Below, one piece after another: positions 53,651 through 64,000 of a stretch of DNA of 64,000 nucleotides. A program made the translations under genes and the position numbers. The first letter of the stretch is position 1. Each line of letters starts with the position of its first letter. Under the pieces are notes generated by a model, which did no database searches, was not told the origin of the DNA, and was given only the letters and a program-made list of their open reading frames with translations. This stretch comes from Begonia masoniana (Eukaryota > Streptophyta > Magnoliopsida > Cucurbitales > Begoniaceae), in NCBI GenBank assembly GCA_022432975.1, contig CM039509.1, positions 47,881,186-47,945,185 of the forward strand. The letters run 5' to 3'.

Positions 53651-55684
53651 TGTCAAGGCCCGACCCGACCACGACGGATTAGGAATCTCGAATTGGGAAG
53701 ATTCAAATGACGACCTGATCAACAAAGACCACGACTTCCAAGTCAAACATACAGATGTTCCCTAAGTGGAAACGTTGACCATTCAATCCTACCTGGCATC
53801 CTGAATTATGATGTCATCATCATCTCAATCCAATCAAACATATATTTCATAATTTGAAGTATCAACATCATCAAATACATCATCAATACACAACACAGAA
53901 TACTCATGCAGAAGCGTAAAAGAATTAAATACAAATTAGATCACTACACGTGACTTTTACAACCCAAAAGTCTTATGTCTCTTTGTATTCTTTACCTTGC
54001 ATTGGCTTTCCTGTTTTGGTGAACGTCCTCGATATCTGAAAAATAGAGATAATCTACGTAATGAGCCAATGACCCAGTAAATAAATCTAACTACTAAAAT
54101 ATCTAGCCTAGAATCTACCCACACTATCCAGGAACATAGGTCATCCTCCACCTAATCATTTAATTATTTTTTAAATTAACTTAAATCAAATATTATTTTT
54201 GATTTGAAATTCATGACATTTATATAAACATACATGTGGTTCGTATTTCGAATTATTTAAAATTCATCCAATCACAGTTTAAAACCAATTTTCAGCAATC
54301 AAATAAATTCTATGCAATTAAAAATAAAATGCAGAATTTAAAAATATCTTTTCTAACAGGTTTCCAAAATAGTAGTTTTAACATTCAAAGTGACATGTCA
54401 AAATGTAATCCACTCTAATCAACACATATGACTATCACACACCTACACGTTCCCGGGCTTTCACCGATAGAGCTGTAGGACTCGTACATTGCTGTTTTGC
54501 GAGGTTTATGGACTTTCAACTCAAAGAGGACGTACAGTTAATCTCTCAATATTTTCATAGCTATATTTATCGCATACGAAAATGCGAGACCAGACCAATG
54601 GGTTCTTGTGTTACCACGTTATTCTTTCTCTCTCCTTCTTAAATGCATGCTTTAAAAACAGTTATAAAGCAATGTTATGCATGTACAAAATACGCACTCA
54701 CCCATTAATTTGATATTTAAAATTCAATATACTCAATGCAAGAGAAAACATAGTTTTCCAAAAATGCTGTGTTTAACAATTTAATATAATCGAATTTAAA
54801 AATCATTTTTTAATAAAATCCGATTTAAACAATATTTCATAAAAAATCGAAATTTAACCAATTTTTTTTCGCAATTCATATTGATTTGAATTAAAAATAA
54901 TATCAATTTCATCACTTCAATCATCCAATCAAATCTATCATATCCAAATCCAATGACAAAATTTAAATCAATTTCCACCTATCAAGGTAATAAAGTCTAA
55001 TCTAGCTATTCTAATAGTTAGACATATTTATCGTATGTCAGTTCCGCCTGTTTAACCGAAAATCTCTACCGAGCTTAACGATTTCTACGGTAAAATGTTC
55101 ATCTCGACGCACTGATCACTTTACTCCAAAGGACGGATTGACAAATCAAACTCTTTCCTCTTTTTTTCTCTCTTTCCGTCGTGGGTTTCGTCAGATTTTT
55201 TGTCAGATTTTTTTGTCTCTGATTTCTTCTTTCTCTCTCTACTTGTTTCTTCTTCACGAAAGCAGAAAACCAATCTCACCTTTCACTATCTCTTTCTCTC
55301 TGCGTAACTCATTGCCACCAACCCCTTTCATCAACAGGTTAATGGTTTAATTACCATTAAAGTAAATTCTATCCAAGATAAAGACAATTTTGCCCTCCTA
55401 ATTAAGATTATTTACAAATAAACTTTGATTAAATAAATTCTTAATCCTTATTACCTCAATCTAATTTAAATAAATTTACTTTTTAATTAATCAAAATTAA
55501 TTAAAAATAAATTATCCAAATTTTATCTTCTAAATGCACTATTTTCTTTCATATAATTTATTATTTTCATTCTATGACTTTTCAACATTGTCATATCATC
55601 TTCTCAAATTTTGACTTTTCAACTTCACATCTAATCAATTACACTATTTTTTTTAGTTGAGTTCTAAATTTTCACATCGTTACA
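53651..55684. mobile_element. 2.03-kb LTR-like insertion nested in the MULE
   Basis: Begins tgtcaaggcccgacccgacc and ends catcgttaca. The flanking pentamers gtagc and gtaac differ at one base, so a decayed 5-bp target duplication is likely. It has no coding domain. A stretch near 54020-54080 (aatgagccaatgacccagtaaa) and a pyrimidine-rich part at 55140-55330 resemble the layout of the 1.95-kb element at 45.6 kb, so the two may be solo LTRs of related families. Confidence 0.65.
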
Positions 55685-56861
55685 GTAACTTTGTTTGCAA
55701 CTTCTCGTTCTTTGGTTTTGCTTCCCTAAATCGCGACTGTAATAGATTTAGTACTTTCTTTTCACTCTCCTTCATTGGTCCATCGTACCATGTAAAAAAA
55801 ATCACATCCTCTCATGCCTCGCTTAAGAAAATGAATAATGTAAGTGTGTTCGAATTAAAATAAAATAAATAATCCACACAATTTCATTGCATTTACCTCA
55901 TATTTTTGACATGCAAGAAGCCTTCGTCTTGGATTGTCTTGTGTCCATGATGTGCGCATAGCAGCTCTTTCATGACAAAAACAAACAATGAGAGATACTC
56001 CTTCACGAACAACTGCAATTGAAAAGTCAATATATGAAGAACTAAATTTTAATTAAACACACTTTTTCTAATTAGAAAAATCAACAGCAATTTGAAGAAC
56101 TAAGTTTCAATTGTCAATATGTGAATTCAACAGTATGACAGTACCAAAAATACAAGCATTTGCCTAAATCAAAACTAACAGCATAACAACTAAATCCAAA
56201 CAGAAAACTTGAAAAAGTAAATTTAAAGTAAATTTCTAATTTGAAAAAGTAAAGTACAACATACATGTAATTGAAGAACTGCCATTATCCATCTCGTGTA
56301 AAGTTCTAATTTGATCTATATGCAACTACAAACAAAAGACTTGACCGAAACAGAACAGAGCAATCGATTGTAATTTTCTAAATGGGGAAAACAATGACCA
56401 ATGTTCGACATAACATGTACAATGTTTTCCTAATTTGAAAATGGGAAAACAAAATTTAATGTTTGACAGAACATACTTGAAATAACGATTTATGTTCGGG
56501 TCTAGGGCTCACAATTTGTCTTCGACAATAGAGCTTGTTTCGACGGTAAACGTTGGAAAATCTGGCATGCCTTAGCGAGGCGAATGTGTGAAGTTCTTGG
56601 CGAACCGTCTTCAACAGCTCGCAATCCGGCACGAGCGATCTGAGAAGAGGGAACACGAAGAGGGAAGAGTAATTTGAAATTTTATAATTTTTAAATCTAA
56701 AAAAGAAGGTTACGCGCTTTACACGTGATCAATTTAACAAGAAATTGAATGAAAATATTTGAATTGCAAACAACGTATACGATAAGGTTCGGGAGCAAAA
56801 AAAAAATGTTTGATAAAATGACAAGTGACCCTGGTCTGAATTGAACCTTTGTTTTTTTTTA

Positions 56862-57100
56862 ATGTCAACTGTTTATGTCACGATCAGCTTTATCTGTTTT
56901 CCGATGGACAAAGATGATAGTTTCGAGGAAATGACCTGTAAACTTGTTTTGGGTTAGTTTGATAGAGCAAATTACTAGCAGTTTGAACGTAGATCTGTAA
57001 AAACGCCAATGGAAGTAGGGTTTTGATGGGTTTGTTTGCGTTGAGATTAGATCGGAATTTCATGATTTTGTGAGTCAAACGACAGATTGTCGACGATTAA
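56862..57100. promoter_or_regulatory. Former 5' flank of a RING copy, now beyond the MULE
   Basis: Aligns in the same orientation with 27957-28250, the promoter of RING copy A: gtcaactgttta, atagtttcgaggaaa, gggttagttt, aaaacgcc. No RING start follows on its left, only the MULE TIR. It therefore looks like the promoter of copy C cut away by the insertion. It also abuts the leader of the plus-strand RING gene at 57298, so the original layout was a divergent RING pair. Confidence 0.7.
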
Positions 57101-57297
57101 AATCTCCTCCAGATGTTTACTCCCCAGTCAGCACTGTCCAAACACCGATCCCTCACCAGATGAAGCTTCCCAATCCCTCGTCTATACCCTCTCTCTCTCT
57201 CTAGAACCTTTTTCTGTCTGATCTCTCTCTCTGAAAAGGTTGTCGGTAAGACAAGAAGAACCTTTTTCTGTACCTTGAAGAAGAAGTTCAGCAGAAG

Positions 57298-57771
57298 ATG
57301 GAGTCTGATGAAGCACAAGAAGAGAGAGCCGAGTTTGCCTACGGAATCGGACTGGCCGTCGGAGTTACAATCTTCGTCATTTTCATAATCTTCGTTTCCT
57401 ACTACTACCGTCGCCGCCATTACTTCTCGACTAACCAAATAGCAAACGGCTCGTTCCAGTTCCCGGATCTCTCCTCGGACGCGGAAGCGGAGCTAGGTTT
57501 AGACGAAAAGACCTTGAAAACTTTCCCGGAAGTTCGATTCTCTCAGGCGAAACTTCATGATAAGCAAGAGTTTTGCCGTTCCATTTGCTTGGCTGGTTAC
57601 AAAGACGCCGACATCCTCCGTTTGTTGCCGGATTGCGGCCATGTTTTCCACCACAAGTGCGTCGATCCGTGGCTCAGAATTCGGGCGAACTGCCCCATAT
57701 GTCGGGACCTCGCCGGAACTATCTCCCCCATGGTAGACGGAACAGGTACCATCACCGGTACGACTCGTTGA
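57298..57771 (+). CDS. ATL-type RING-H2 protein, diverged, first zinc ligand replaced by Arg
   Basis: A single-exon 157-aa frame. A membrane span at about residues 15-37 (GLAVGVTIFVIFIIFVSYYY) is followed by a basic RRRH stop-transfer. The finger carries Cys97, Cys113, His115, His118, Cys121, Cys132 and Cys135, but the first ligand position is Arg94 (sequence FCRSIC). A neighbouring Cys93 sits one residue off. Typical ATL proteins have CC.IC here, so a single base change could have removed the ligand. FPEVRFSQAK before the RING resembles the linker of the other copies, making it a relative of the cluster. It is probably a membrane E3 ligase by descent, with uncertain activity. It has a pyrimidine-rich leader with tctctctct before the start. 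Confidence 0.85.
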   Translation: MESDEAQEERAEFAYGIGLAVGVTIFVIFIIFVSYYYRRRHYFSTNQIANGSFQFPDLSSDAEAELGLDEKTLKTFPEVRFSQAKLHDKQEFCRSICLAGYKDADILRLLPDCGHVFHHKCVDPWLRIRANCPICRDLAGTISPMVDGTGTITGTTR

Positions 57772-58482
57772 TCTGTTTCTTCTAAGAAGAAAATGCTTTG
57801 CATGGAAATGGAGTACTAAATTAAATTCCAGACAATCTCATTCTTATTTAAATTCAATTTTATGATAAAAATAACAAATGAAGAACAAAGAGACAAAGGG
57901 TAGTTAATCAGGCCAGCCAACAAGCACAAGTACGCCAAAAGCTAACCTGGAGATAAGATTGATGGTCTAAGAACTGGCTCGTTTTCTACGATGAACTTCC
58001 AACGGAAGTCGTGGTTCGAACATTTCAAAGCCGGCCTACATGGGATGCAATACAAAATGTATCAATGATCAACCTCCGAGTCAGCCTTCATACCTGCCCC
58101 GAACTTCTGACCCTTTCATAGGGCCATCTTGCTTTCAAACTAAAGTACCTAACCCCTTCGGGCAGCCACCGACCACCTGCGTCCGCGTTCGAGGTACAGT
58201 TCCGCCTCAAAGTCGAGTCAGATCAAATATGTGCTTATCATTTAAATAATAAAAATCTAACTCAAAAAACCGACCTTGGACCATACGACGAGGCTCGACC
58301 GACAATACATCACACACGCCTCGTCTTGTAAGACAATGCACAATTAGATTAAGCACACAAAACAAAGTCCATTGTTATATCTATCATCTTGTATTCATGA
58401 TATCCTCACACAAATAGTTCAAAAGCAATTTCATACTTTTTAGAAAAAAAAAAAGGCAATAGCCTTTTATCTCCTACTCATG
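57772..58482. other. Convergent intergenic region
   Basis: 3' ends of the RING and DnaJ genes. The middle (about 58060-58330) is more GC-rich, with cgaggctcgacc and ccgaccttgg words of the kind seen in LTR retrotransposon fragments, but no terminus or domain was found. Confidence 0.45.
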
Positions 58483-61042
58483 TCACTGTTGTGCGCATTG
58501 TACTCTCTGCGCCCCACCATGCATGTCGTCGTCGTCGTCCTCGTGATAAGCTTCTTGAGCCTGTGCTTGCTTCCGACGCATCTCGTCCTCAATGTTGACA
58601 TCGTGAAGAGTTGTCTCCTCACAATCGTCCAGTTCCATGTCTGTCAGCCGGACAGAGGTCTTGGGAGGAAGAACAGTCTCCAGAGCTTTGCCCTGATCTG
58701 GGTTAAGGGAGTCTGGGAATTCAACGGTGAAGTGAATGTACAGTTTACCCTTCATGAATGGCCTCTGGTACATTGGCATGCCTTCATCGTTAACAGCCTT
58801 GAATTGATCTGCATTTATGCAATGTTGGAAATCAACCCCAAACAATTGTAAATTGAAAGTACCAGCATCATAACGGTGCCAGTCAATCAAAATATAGATT
58901 AATCCAAAATCATATTCAAATTCAATATAACACCTAGAATTATATAAAAATGTACTGATTCGACTCAATAAATCAGAAAGGATCTTTGAATATGGAATTC
59001 AAAGGCTTCCCAAAGTTATTAATAGAAAGTGTGTATCAAAGAATCTATCACAAACAGATATTTGACAGTAGCATCGATAAGAATATATCCCACTGATATC
59101 AAATATGGGTCAAAGAAACAAACCAGGTTTCACAACTTCTCCAGGTTGAGATTTGATGAGAAGCTGCCGGCCATCCAAATGGGTCAGGATAAACTGGAAG
59201 CCGCAAAGAGCTTCTGTGAGTCCCAAGGTGTGTTCCACAAACAAATCATCACCTTTTCGCTTAAACTTGGGGTGCTCCTTTTGTTGAAGAACAAATACAA
59301 TATCTCCAGTGACAGTGTCAGGCTGAAAAATTCCGTATCGAATCAGGGTCAGAAAAAATGTGCACATAATATGAAAGAACTAATTTCTGAAAAAATCAAT
59401 CCAATCCTTGAGGATTCATGTCTAAAACTAGAAAAAACAAAATAACAAAAAAGAGAGGTGATAATCTGTCATACCGCCTCATCAGCTTCTCCAGGAAATG
59501 TAACCTTCTGTCCATTTTGCATACCTTTTTCAACAACTACATCCAATACTTTCTTCTCTTGAACAACCTTCTCACCTTTGCATTGCGGGCACCGATCTTT
59601 ATCATTGATGGTCTCCCCAGTACCCTTACACTCATTGCAAGGATGTTGCATTTGCTGGATCATTGAAGGGCCAAGATGCCTGATTGAAACTTTCATACCA
59701 GACCCTTGACAGCCAGAACATTTCATAGATGCACCAGATTTGGAGCCTTTACTGTTGTTTGAAAAATATGATCCAACAATCAGAGTTGTGAGGACTGAAA
59801 ATAATGAATTATATTACAATTCCAATCACTAACCCTTTGCATTTGGAGCATAAAACATTGCGAGAGAGTGAAAGTTTCTTAGAAGTCCCGTTATAAAGAT
59901 CTTCCAGAGAAACTTTGAGGGGATGTATGACATCCTCTCCCCTTCTTTGCCTTCTTCCTCTGCTGCTTCCTCCACCTAAACAATAACTCAAAACATGTTG
60001 AAAATGTTTTTGTTTGCTGCACAGGGAAAATAATAGATGATCTAAGTCTCACCACCAAATGGGCTACCACCAAAGAAAGATTGGAAAATGTCAAATGGGT
60101 CATGGCCCCCTCCACCACCACCCATTCCCTCCTTGAGACCATCCTCACCATACTGATCATATATCTCACGTTTCTCTGGATCACTTAGCACCTCATAAGC
60201 TTGGGAAAGCTCCTTAAACTGAATAACGAACCTTGTTAATATCACTACGATCACATAAATTTCTATGCAGAATACGAAAAGCCAATGAACATAAGACACG
60301 CACAAATTTTATTATAATTTATTATTCTTCCCCAACACCTGCAACAGATTTGAGGAAAGAATTAGGTAAGGTTAGGGTAATTTATGCAAAAAATTAGCAA
60401 AGACTTTCAGTTATCTGCTTTTCATTGTTCAAGCTCTGTGACGTGAGTGCTGTTGCAATTATGAGGAAACCGATAACAACATCGAAGGTAAATAATCCAT
60501 TTTAGAGAGTTCATGAGAAGGTAATCCAAACATAGTTTCATGAAAATAGGGGATGATAGAGGGTATTTAACTAAGAATTCAAAACAGTGTTAAGCTACAA
60601 ATCAAACATTTGATTCGAGAAGATGCGCAAAACTCACAAAACTCAACCAAAAAATTTCTTCCACCGTTTGAACCTTTATGCTCTCCCTACCCATATCTAT
60701 TAATGGAAACATTTGAATAAATCCATAAGACATATTGGCGGAAATCAAAATCCATCGCCACAATCAGAGACAAAGGAACCAAGAAGAAGCAATAACTTTT
60801 GACCAGAAAAACTCACATCTAAGCCTTGAAGAAAACATCAAAAAAAAAAAAAAAAAACAAATTGAAGAACATAAATCGAACCCAAAACATACCTTCTCGG
60901 GGTCCCCGCCCTTATCAGGATGGTTCTTAATGGCCGCCTTTCTATAGGCTTTCTTTAGATCTTCTTGCGAAGCACTCTTAGAGACTCCGAGAATCTCATA
61001 GTACTTGGTGTTGTCGCTTTTCTTCGGTGCTCTACCAAACAT
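58483..61042 (-). CDS. Type I (DNAJA) DnaJ/Hsp40 co-chaperone, ATJ2/ATJ3 type
   Basis: Six exons in phase: 61042-60893, 60218-60053, 59975-59834, 59751-59475, 59322-59124 and 58808-58483 (419 aa). The J domain begins near residue 12 and has the HPD motif at 41-43 that stimulates Hsp70 ATPase. A Gly/Phe-rich linker ([19 protein letters not shown]) follows, then four CxxCxGxG-type zinc repeats from about residue 148 ([32 protein letters not shown]), then the client-binding C-terminal domain. The last four residues CAQQ form a CaaX box, which in the Arabidopsis homologues ATJ2 and ATJ3 is farnesylated and directs the protein to membranes. Acts with cytosolic Hsp70 in folding and stress. All domains and the usual length are present. 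Confidence 0.95.
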
Positions 61043-61309
61043 TTTCGCTCACCGATTTAGATCCTTGAAAATCAAACAAACAAATCAGAACCCTAAATTT
61101 AAGCACAAATTGAAAGGTAATTGAGACAATAAATTCCAACAAAAAAAGCGAATGGATCTGGCAGCTACGAACCAGAGGAGGACGAGGAGGAAGAGCCGGT
61201 GGGATCAGAGGCCGACTTCGAAGGGAATAACAAGAAGGGCCAGGATTGATCCTTAAAGGAGTGTGGCTGAGACTGACCAAAAAGTTGACATTGACTTTCT
61301 GGTCAACAA
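61043..61309. promoter_or_regulatory. 5' leader and promoter side of the DnaJ gene
   Basis: About 270 bp between the DnaJ start and the edge of the hAT-like element. It probably includes the leader. A splice-like boundary in the leader is possible but was not fixed. No heat-shock element (nGAAn repeats) stood out. Confidence 0.4.
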
Positions 61310-61680
61310 TGGAGGGAGATAGAGATGTTAAACGAGCTAGTCAAGCCGAGAAAGACCCGGCTCACCGACCCTGTCAAGTCAAACGAGTCGAGCCTAACGA
61401 GCTGACCCTAAAAATTTTCAACACGAGCCCAACGAGCTGAGCCAAGTCAGCTCAACGAGCGTAACGAGGCAAGCTTAATGAGCCGAATTTATATAAATAA
61501 AATTGTTGACCGCTACTAAAATCGGTCGACCCCTGCATCGTTTTATAAATAAAACAAGTCGTCCGAAACCCTAACCACGCAACCTCTCTCTCTCGATTTT
61601 CATCGGCGATTTTCGTTCAATCCCAAATTCTCGCATATTTTCTTCCGATAATCATCTCCTCTCTTCCCTCTAAACCTTCA

Positions 61681-61842
61681 ATGGCATCATCCTCTCGCAG
61701 CAAACTCGTCGTTCGAAAGAGGAGATCAAAGAACTCTACTCCAGCGGCCGAACTAGAGTATCTATCAGTGTGGTCGTCTCCATTATTCACAAGTAAAGAT
61801 TCATTGGAGAGGTATGACGTGATTTTCAGTTCAAGCCTCTAA
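61681..61842 (+). CDS. Small 53-codon ORF of unknown nature
   Basis: An ATG after a typical plant-like leader (aaaccctaac, then ctctctctctcg and a pyrimidine-rich stretch) opens a 53-residue frame rich in Ser, Arg and Lys at its start. Nothing recognisable. It may be a captured gene fragment inside the hAT-like element or a residue of the element's own first exon. Confidence 0.25.
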   Translation: MASSSRSKLVVRKRRSKNSTPAAELEYLSVWSSPLFTSKDSLERYDVIFSSSL

Positions 61843-62389
61843 TTTTGTGTACACAAGTAGAATTCTCGGAGTTGTACAGCCTAAATTTGATAACCTTTAA
61901 GATCTACAAAAGAAAGGTTATGCAAGAAAACACCACAAGGAGGTGTTCTCGGTTAAATCCGAGATCATCTCTAAATAAGCACTTCCAAAATATATATTAA
62001 ATGACATTCAATTTGAATGAAGTTTGGATAGAAAATCGCTTGTTAATAATGATTATAACCTGCACATTTCACGTTAGAAATAAGTCAAGTAAAGAACTTA
62101 AGAAACAATTATCTGTAACCGGCCCGAGAACAACTTAGGCACTTTCGGGTGAATGTAATTTTCCTAAGAAAATTACAACAGCACAAGGTTTGGTTGGCTC
62201 CACTCTTCTTACCTCTCTAAGATCTTAGAAAATGTGAAGAATAAGAGTCACCGAGCAACCACGGACTTGGCAACAATTAGAATCTCAATCTCCACCCAAA
62301 TTGAAAATCAATTTGAGAACTAACATTTGATTGAAGAAAGATTGTAAAAAACCGATCAAGCATTCAAAATTTGAGAGGAAAATGGTCTA

Positions 62390-63118
62390 CTTGTTCTCAT
62401 TCAAAATCCGATCTTTCATGAATACCAAATTTTGAACCTACAATATTTTCACCACCACTACTTAAGCTAACATGTGAAGAAACACGTGAATGACTAACAT
62501 TAGAATATTTAGATTCATAAGAAGAATATAAACTAGTAATTCCATGTGTTATTTGATCCATAGAAAATAAAGAAGAAGTTTGTAAATTATTAGAAATTTT
62601 ATTAACAATGAGATATACTTCTCTTAACTTATATTTAGGATCTATTATACATGTATAACAAAAAATAGGAGGAATGTCAAACCAATATTTTTTAAATTTT
62701 GTTTCTATTTTATTAAGTATATCTCTAAATTCATCTATATATCGATATTGTGCAAAATTACTCGTTAAGTTTATAAAAATTGAGAGAACAAGATGAGAAG
62801 TGAGATAATAAATTCCTGAACATTTATTTGTAGCATCATAAAATGGTTTTAAAAAATCAAGAAATATATTAGCTACTTCGCAACTAGATTTATCAAGATT
62901 AATACTTTGTGTTTTTTCACTAATAAAAACACAAATAACTTGTCAATATGACATAGCATTTTCTAACATTAAATAAGTAGAATTCCACCTATTATCTACA
63001 TCGGTAATTCGGACGTCACTAACTTGACTGTTTGTAAAAATAATTTGAAAATACTGTACATCTTTAAAAGGACTCAAAACGTGTAAACTTTCTTTAAAAC
63101 TTCGTAGAAAACGTGCGT
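62390..63118 (-). pseudogene. hAT transposase remnant
   Basis: Read from 63118 toward 62390 the frame gives the hAT signature RWNSTYLMLE, then FYDATNKCSGIYY, then IDPKYKLREVY, in family order and spacing. One TGA at about 62945 interrupts it, and the N-terminal BED finger and C-terminal dimerisation part are missing or unrecognisable. The DNA is very AT-rich compared with its GC-rich flanks. Confidence 0.85.
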
Positions 63119-63192
63119 AAAATTTAGTTTTTTTTTTTTTTTCGTGGCACTATTCACGTGAACAGTAACTTTCACTGTACCACGTGAACAGT

Positions 63193-63342
63193 GGGGGCGA
63201 TTACTCGCCCCTTACACTGGATTTGGGGCGAAAAGTTCGCCCAGGAGCGAACTTTCACCCCTCGGGCAATTGTTCGCCCCTGTGGGGCGACTGATCGCCT
63301 CTGGGGCAAATTTTCACCCCTACGGAGCGATTGATCGCCTCC
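63193..63342. repeat. Row of seven GC-rich palindromes at about 20-bp spacing
   Basis: Units near GGGGCGA-NNNN-TCGCCCC occur at 63193-63211, 63225-63242, 63244-63261, 63263-63280, 63284-63301, 63303-63320 and 63324-63342. From the second on, starts are 19-21 bp apart. Stems vary but pairing is mostly kept within each unit. It lies on the 5' side of the hAT transposase remnant. Confidence 0.85.
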
Positions 63343-64000
63343 TTTGGGCCGAACCATCGCCGCACTCTCAGGTGGTGACGAGAACAACGGGTTTTAATTT
63401 AAACCTAGGGTTCATCGATCTTGTTCGCAATCGCCGGAACGTCAACTGGTTCGCCGAAAATTTCATCGATCTTGTGCTCGGCTGCGGCAGGTTGTACTCG
63501 TTGTCGTCGGTAAATGTCGAAGGAAGACGAAGACGAAGACGAAGACGGAGCTGTCCATGTCCGTTGTCGAGGCGTCAGAGAGAGCCCTAAGTTGGGCACT
63601 GGAGAGGGCATCGGAGTTGGGCTTGACCGAGCCATCAGAGAGTCTGGGACTGCCGATTATCGGGCGTTAGAGAAGGCTCAGGGCCCCGAGCTAGGCTTGA
63701 TCGAGCCAGCTCGCGGGCAGGCTCGCGAGCTCGCGAGCAGGCTCGTTGAGCCAGGTCATCGATGGGCTCGCGAGCCCGGATGGTCGAGCTCGGCTCAACC
63801 CGTCTATGTGACCCAAGCCAAACTGGCTCGTTACTGTAGCGAGCCGAGCTTGGCTCGACCGGCTACAGTAACGAGCGGAGCAGGCGGGCTGGAATGGAAG
63901 GCTCTAGAATCTTCTCGTTTCTTTTAAATATTTATTATTGTTTTTAAAAATAATAAAAAAGACAAGGTGGCCATGGCCATCTTTCTCACGTAGCTTGCTT

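Larger units (their letters stand above)
49915..56845 (+). mobile_element. Full-length Mutator-like element (MULE) with TIRs of about 500 bp
   Basis: The left end (49915 to about 50461) and right end (about 56349-56845) are reverse complements with moderate divergence, starting ttcaattcagac at the outer edges. Between them lie transposase coding remnants (50675-52949), non-coding interior and a nested 2-kb LTR-like insertion. Both outer flanks are T-rich, which hides the expected 9-bp target duplication. The element sits between RING copy C and its former 5' flank. Confidence 0.85.
61310..63890 (-). mobile_element. Decayed hAT-type element
   Basis: The outer parts (about 61310-61490 and 63600-63890) are rich in short gagcc, cgagct and ggctcg words in both orientations, a composition typical of the ends of plant hAT elements. 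Between them lies a minus-strand hAT transposase remnant. The left end resembles tagagatgttaaacgag, a form seen in this superfamily. Exact TIRs and the 8-bp target duplication could not be fixed, so the boundaries are approximate. Confidence 0.6.

Noticed and set aside
63514..63927. 137-codon frame starting in an Asp/Glu run
   Set aside because: It overlaps the repetitive gagcc/ggctcg end of the hAT-like element; its composition reflects that repeat.

Overview
This is nuclear DNA of a flowering plant, most likely a eudicot. It carries intron-rich genes with GT-AG junctions, plant gene families (RBL, ATL RING-H2, farnesylated DnaJ, DExH3/DExH5 helicase) and plant transposon families (Sirevirus-type copia, Cassandra, MULE, hAT). 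The species cannot be named. All gene models were built by eye from splice signals, phase and remembered family sequence; no search was run.

0-25 kb is a gene-dense block. Four genes alternate in direction: a rhodanese/TrhO-like protein (-), a DExH-box RNA helicase (+), mitochondrial TIM21 (-) and the COMPASS-type WD40 subunit RBL (+). Two short divergent promoter regions (about 250 and 510 bp) serve the pairs. The exon phases of the helicase (1155 aa), TIM21 (288 aa), RBL (554 aa) and the later DnaJ (419 aa) all close without error. The rhodanese gene carries two compensating one-base indels in its last exon and a pure run of 500 A in an intron.

26-57 kb is accessory and repeat-rich. A small family of ATL-type RING-H2 genes (two intact copies, one with a nonsense codon, one truncated, one diverged relative at 57.3 kb) is mixed with decayed copia remnants and two copies of a Mutator-like element (MULE). 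The layout is explained by one tandem segmental duplication. Unit 1 runs from inside RING copy A (about 27,565) to about 43,867. Unit 2 runs from there to about 51,870, inside the right-hand MULE. The junction at 43.87 kb fuses MULE transposase to antisense RING. Later insertions separate the units: an 8.9-kb Sirevirus-like copia element with nearly identical 1295-bp LTRs in unit 1, and in unit 2 a solo Cassandra LTR with a 5S-rRNA-like core and a 1.95-kb LTR-like element holding exactly 1000 bp of a perfect hexamer repeat. The paralogous unit shows the empty site for the insertions in unit 2. A full-length MULE with TIRs of about 500 bp (49.9-56.8 kb) appears to have separated RING copy C from its promoter.

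57-64 kb holds the diverged RING-H2 gene, whose first zinc ligand is replaced by Arg, then a type I DnaJ gene with a CaaX end (CAQQ), then a decayed hAT element. Next to the hAT transposase is a striking row of GC-rich palindromes at about 20-bp spacing.

No entirely new molecular system can be claimed. The best candidates for something undescribed are a GTGTCAC motif scattered through the copia element in two reading frames as well as in its LTRs, the 20-bp-periodic palindrome row, and the MULE/RING promoter separation followed by duplication.
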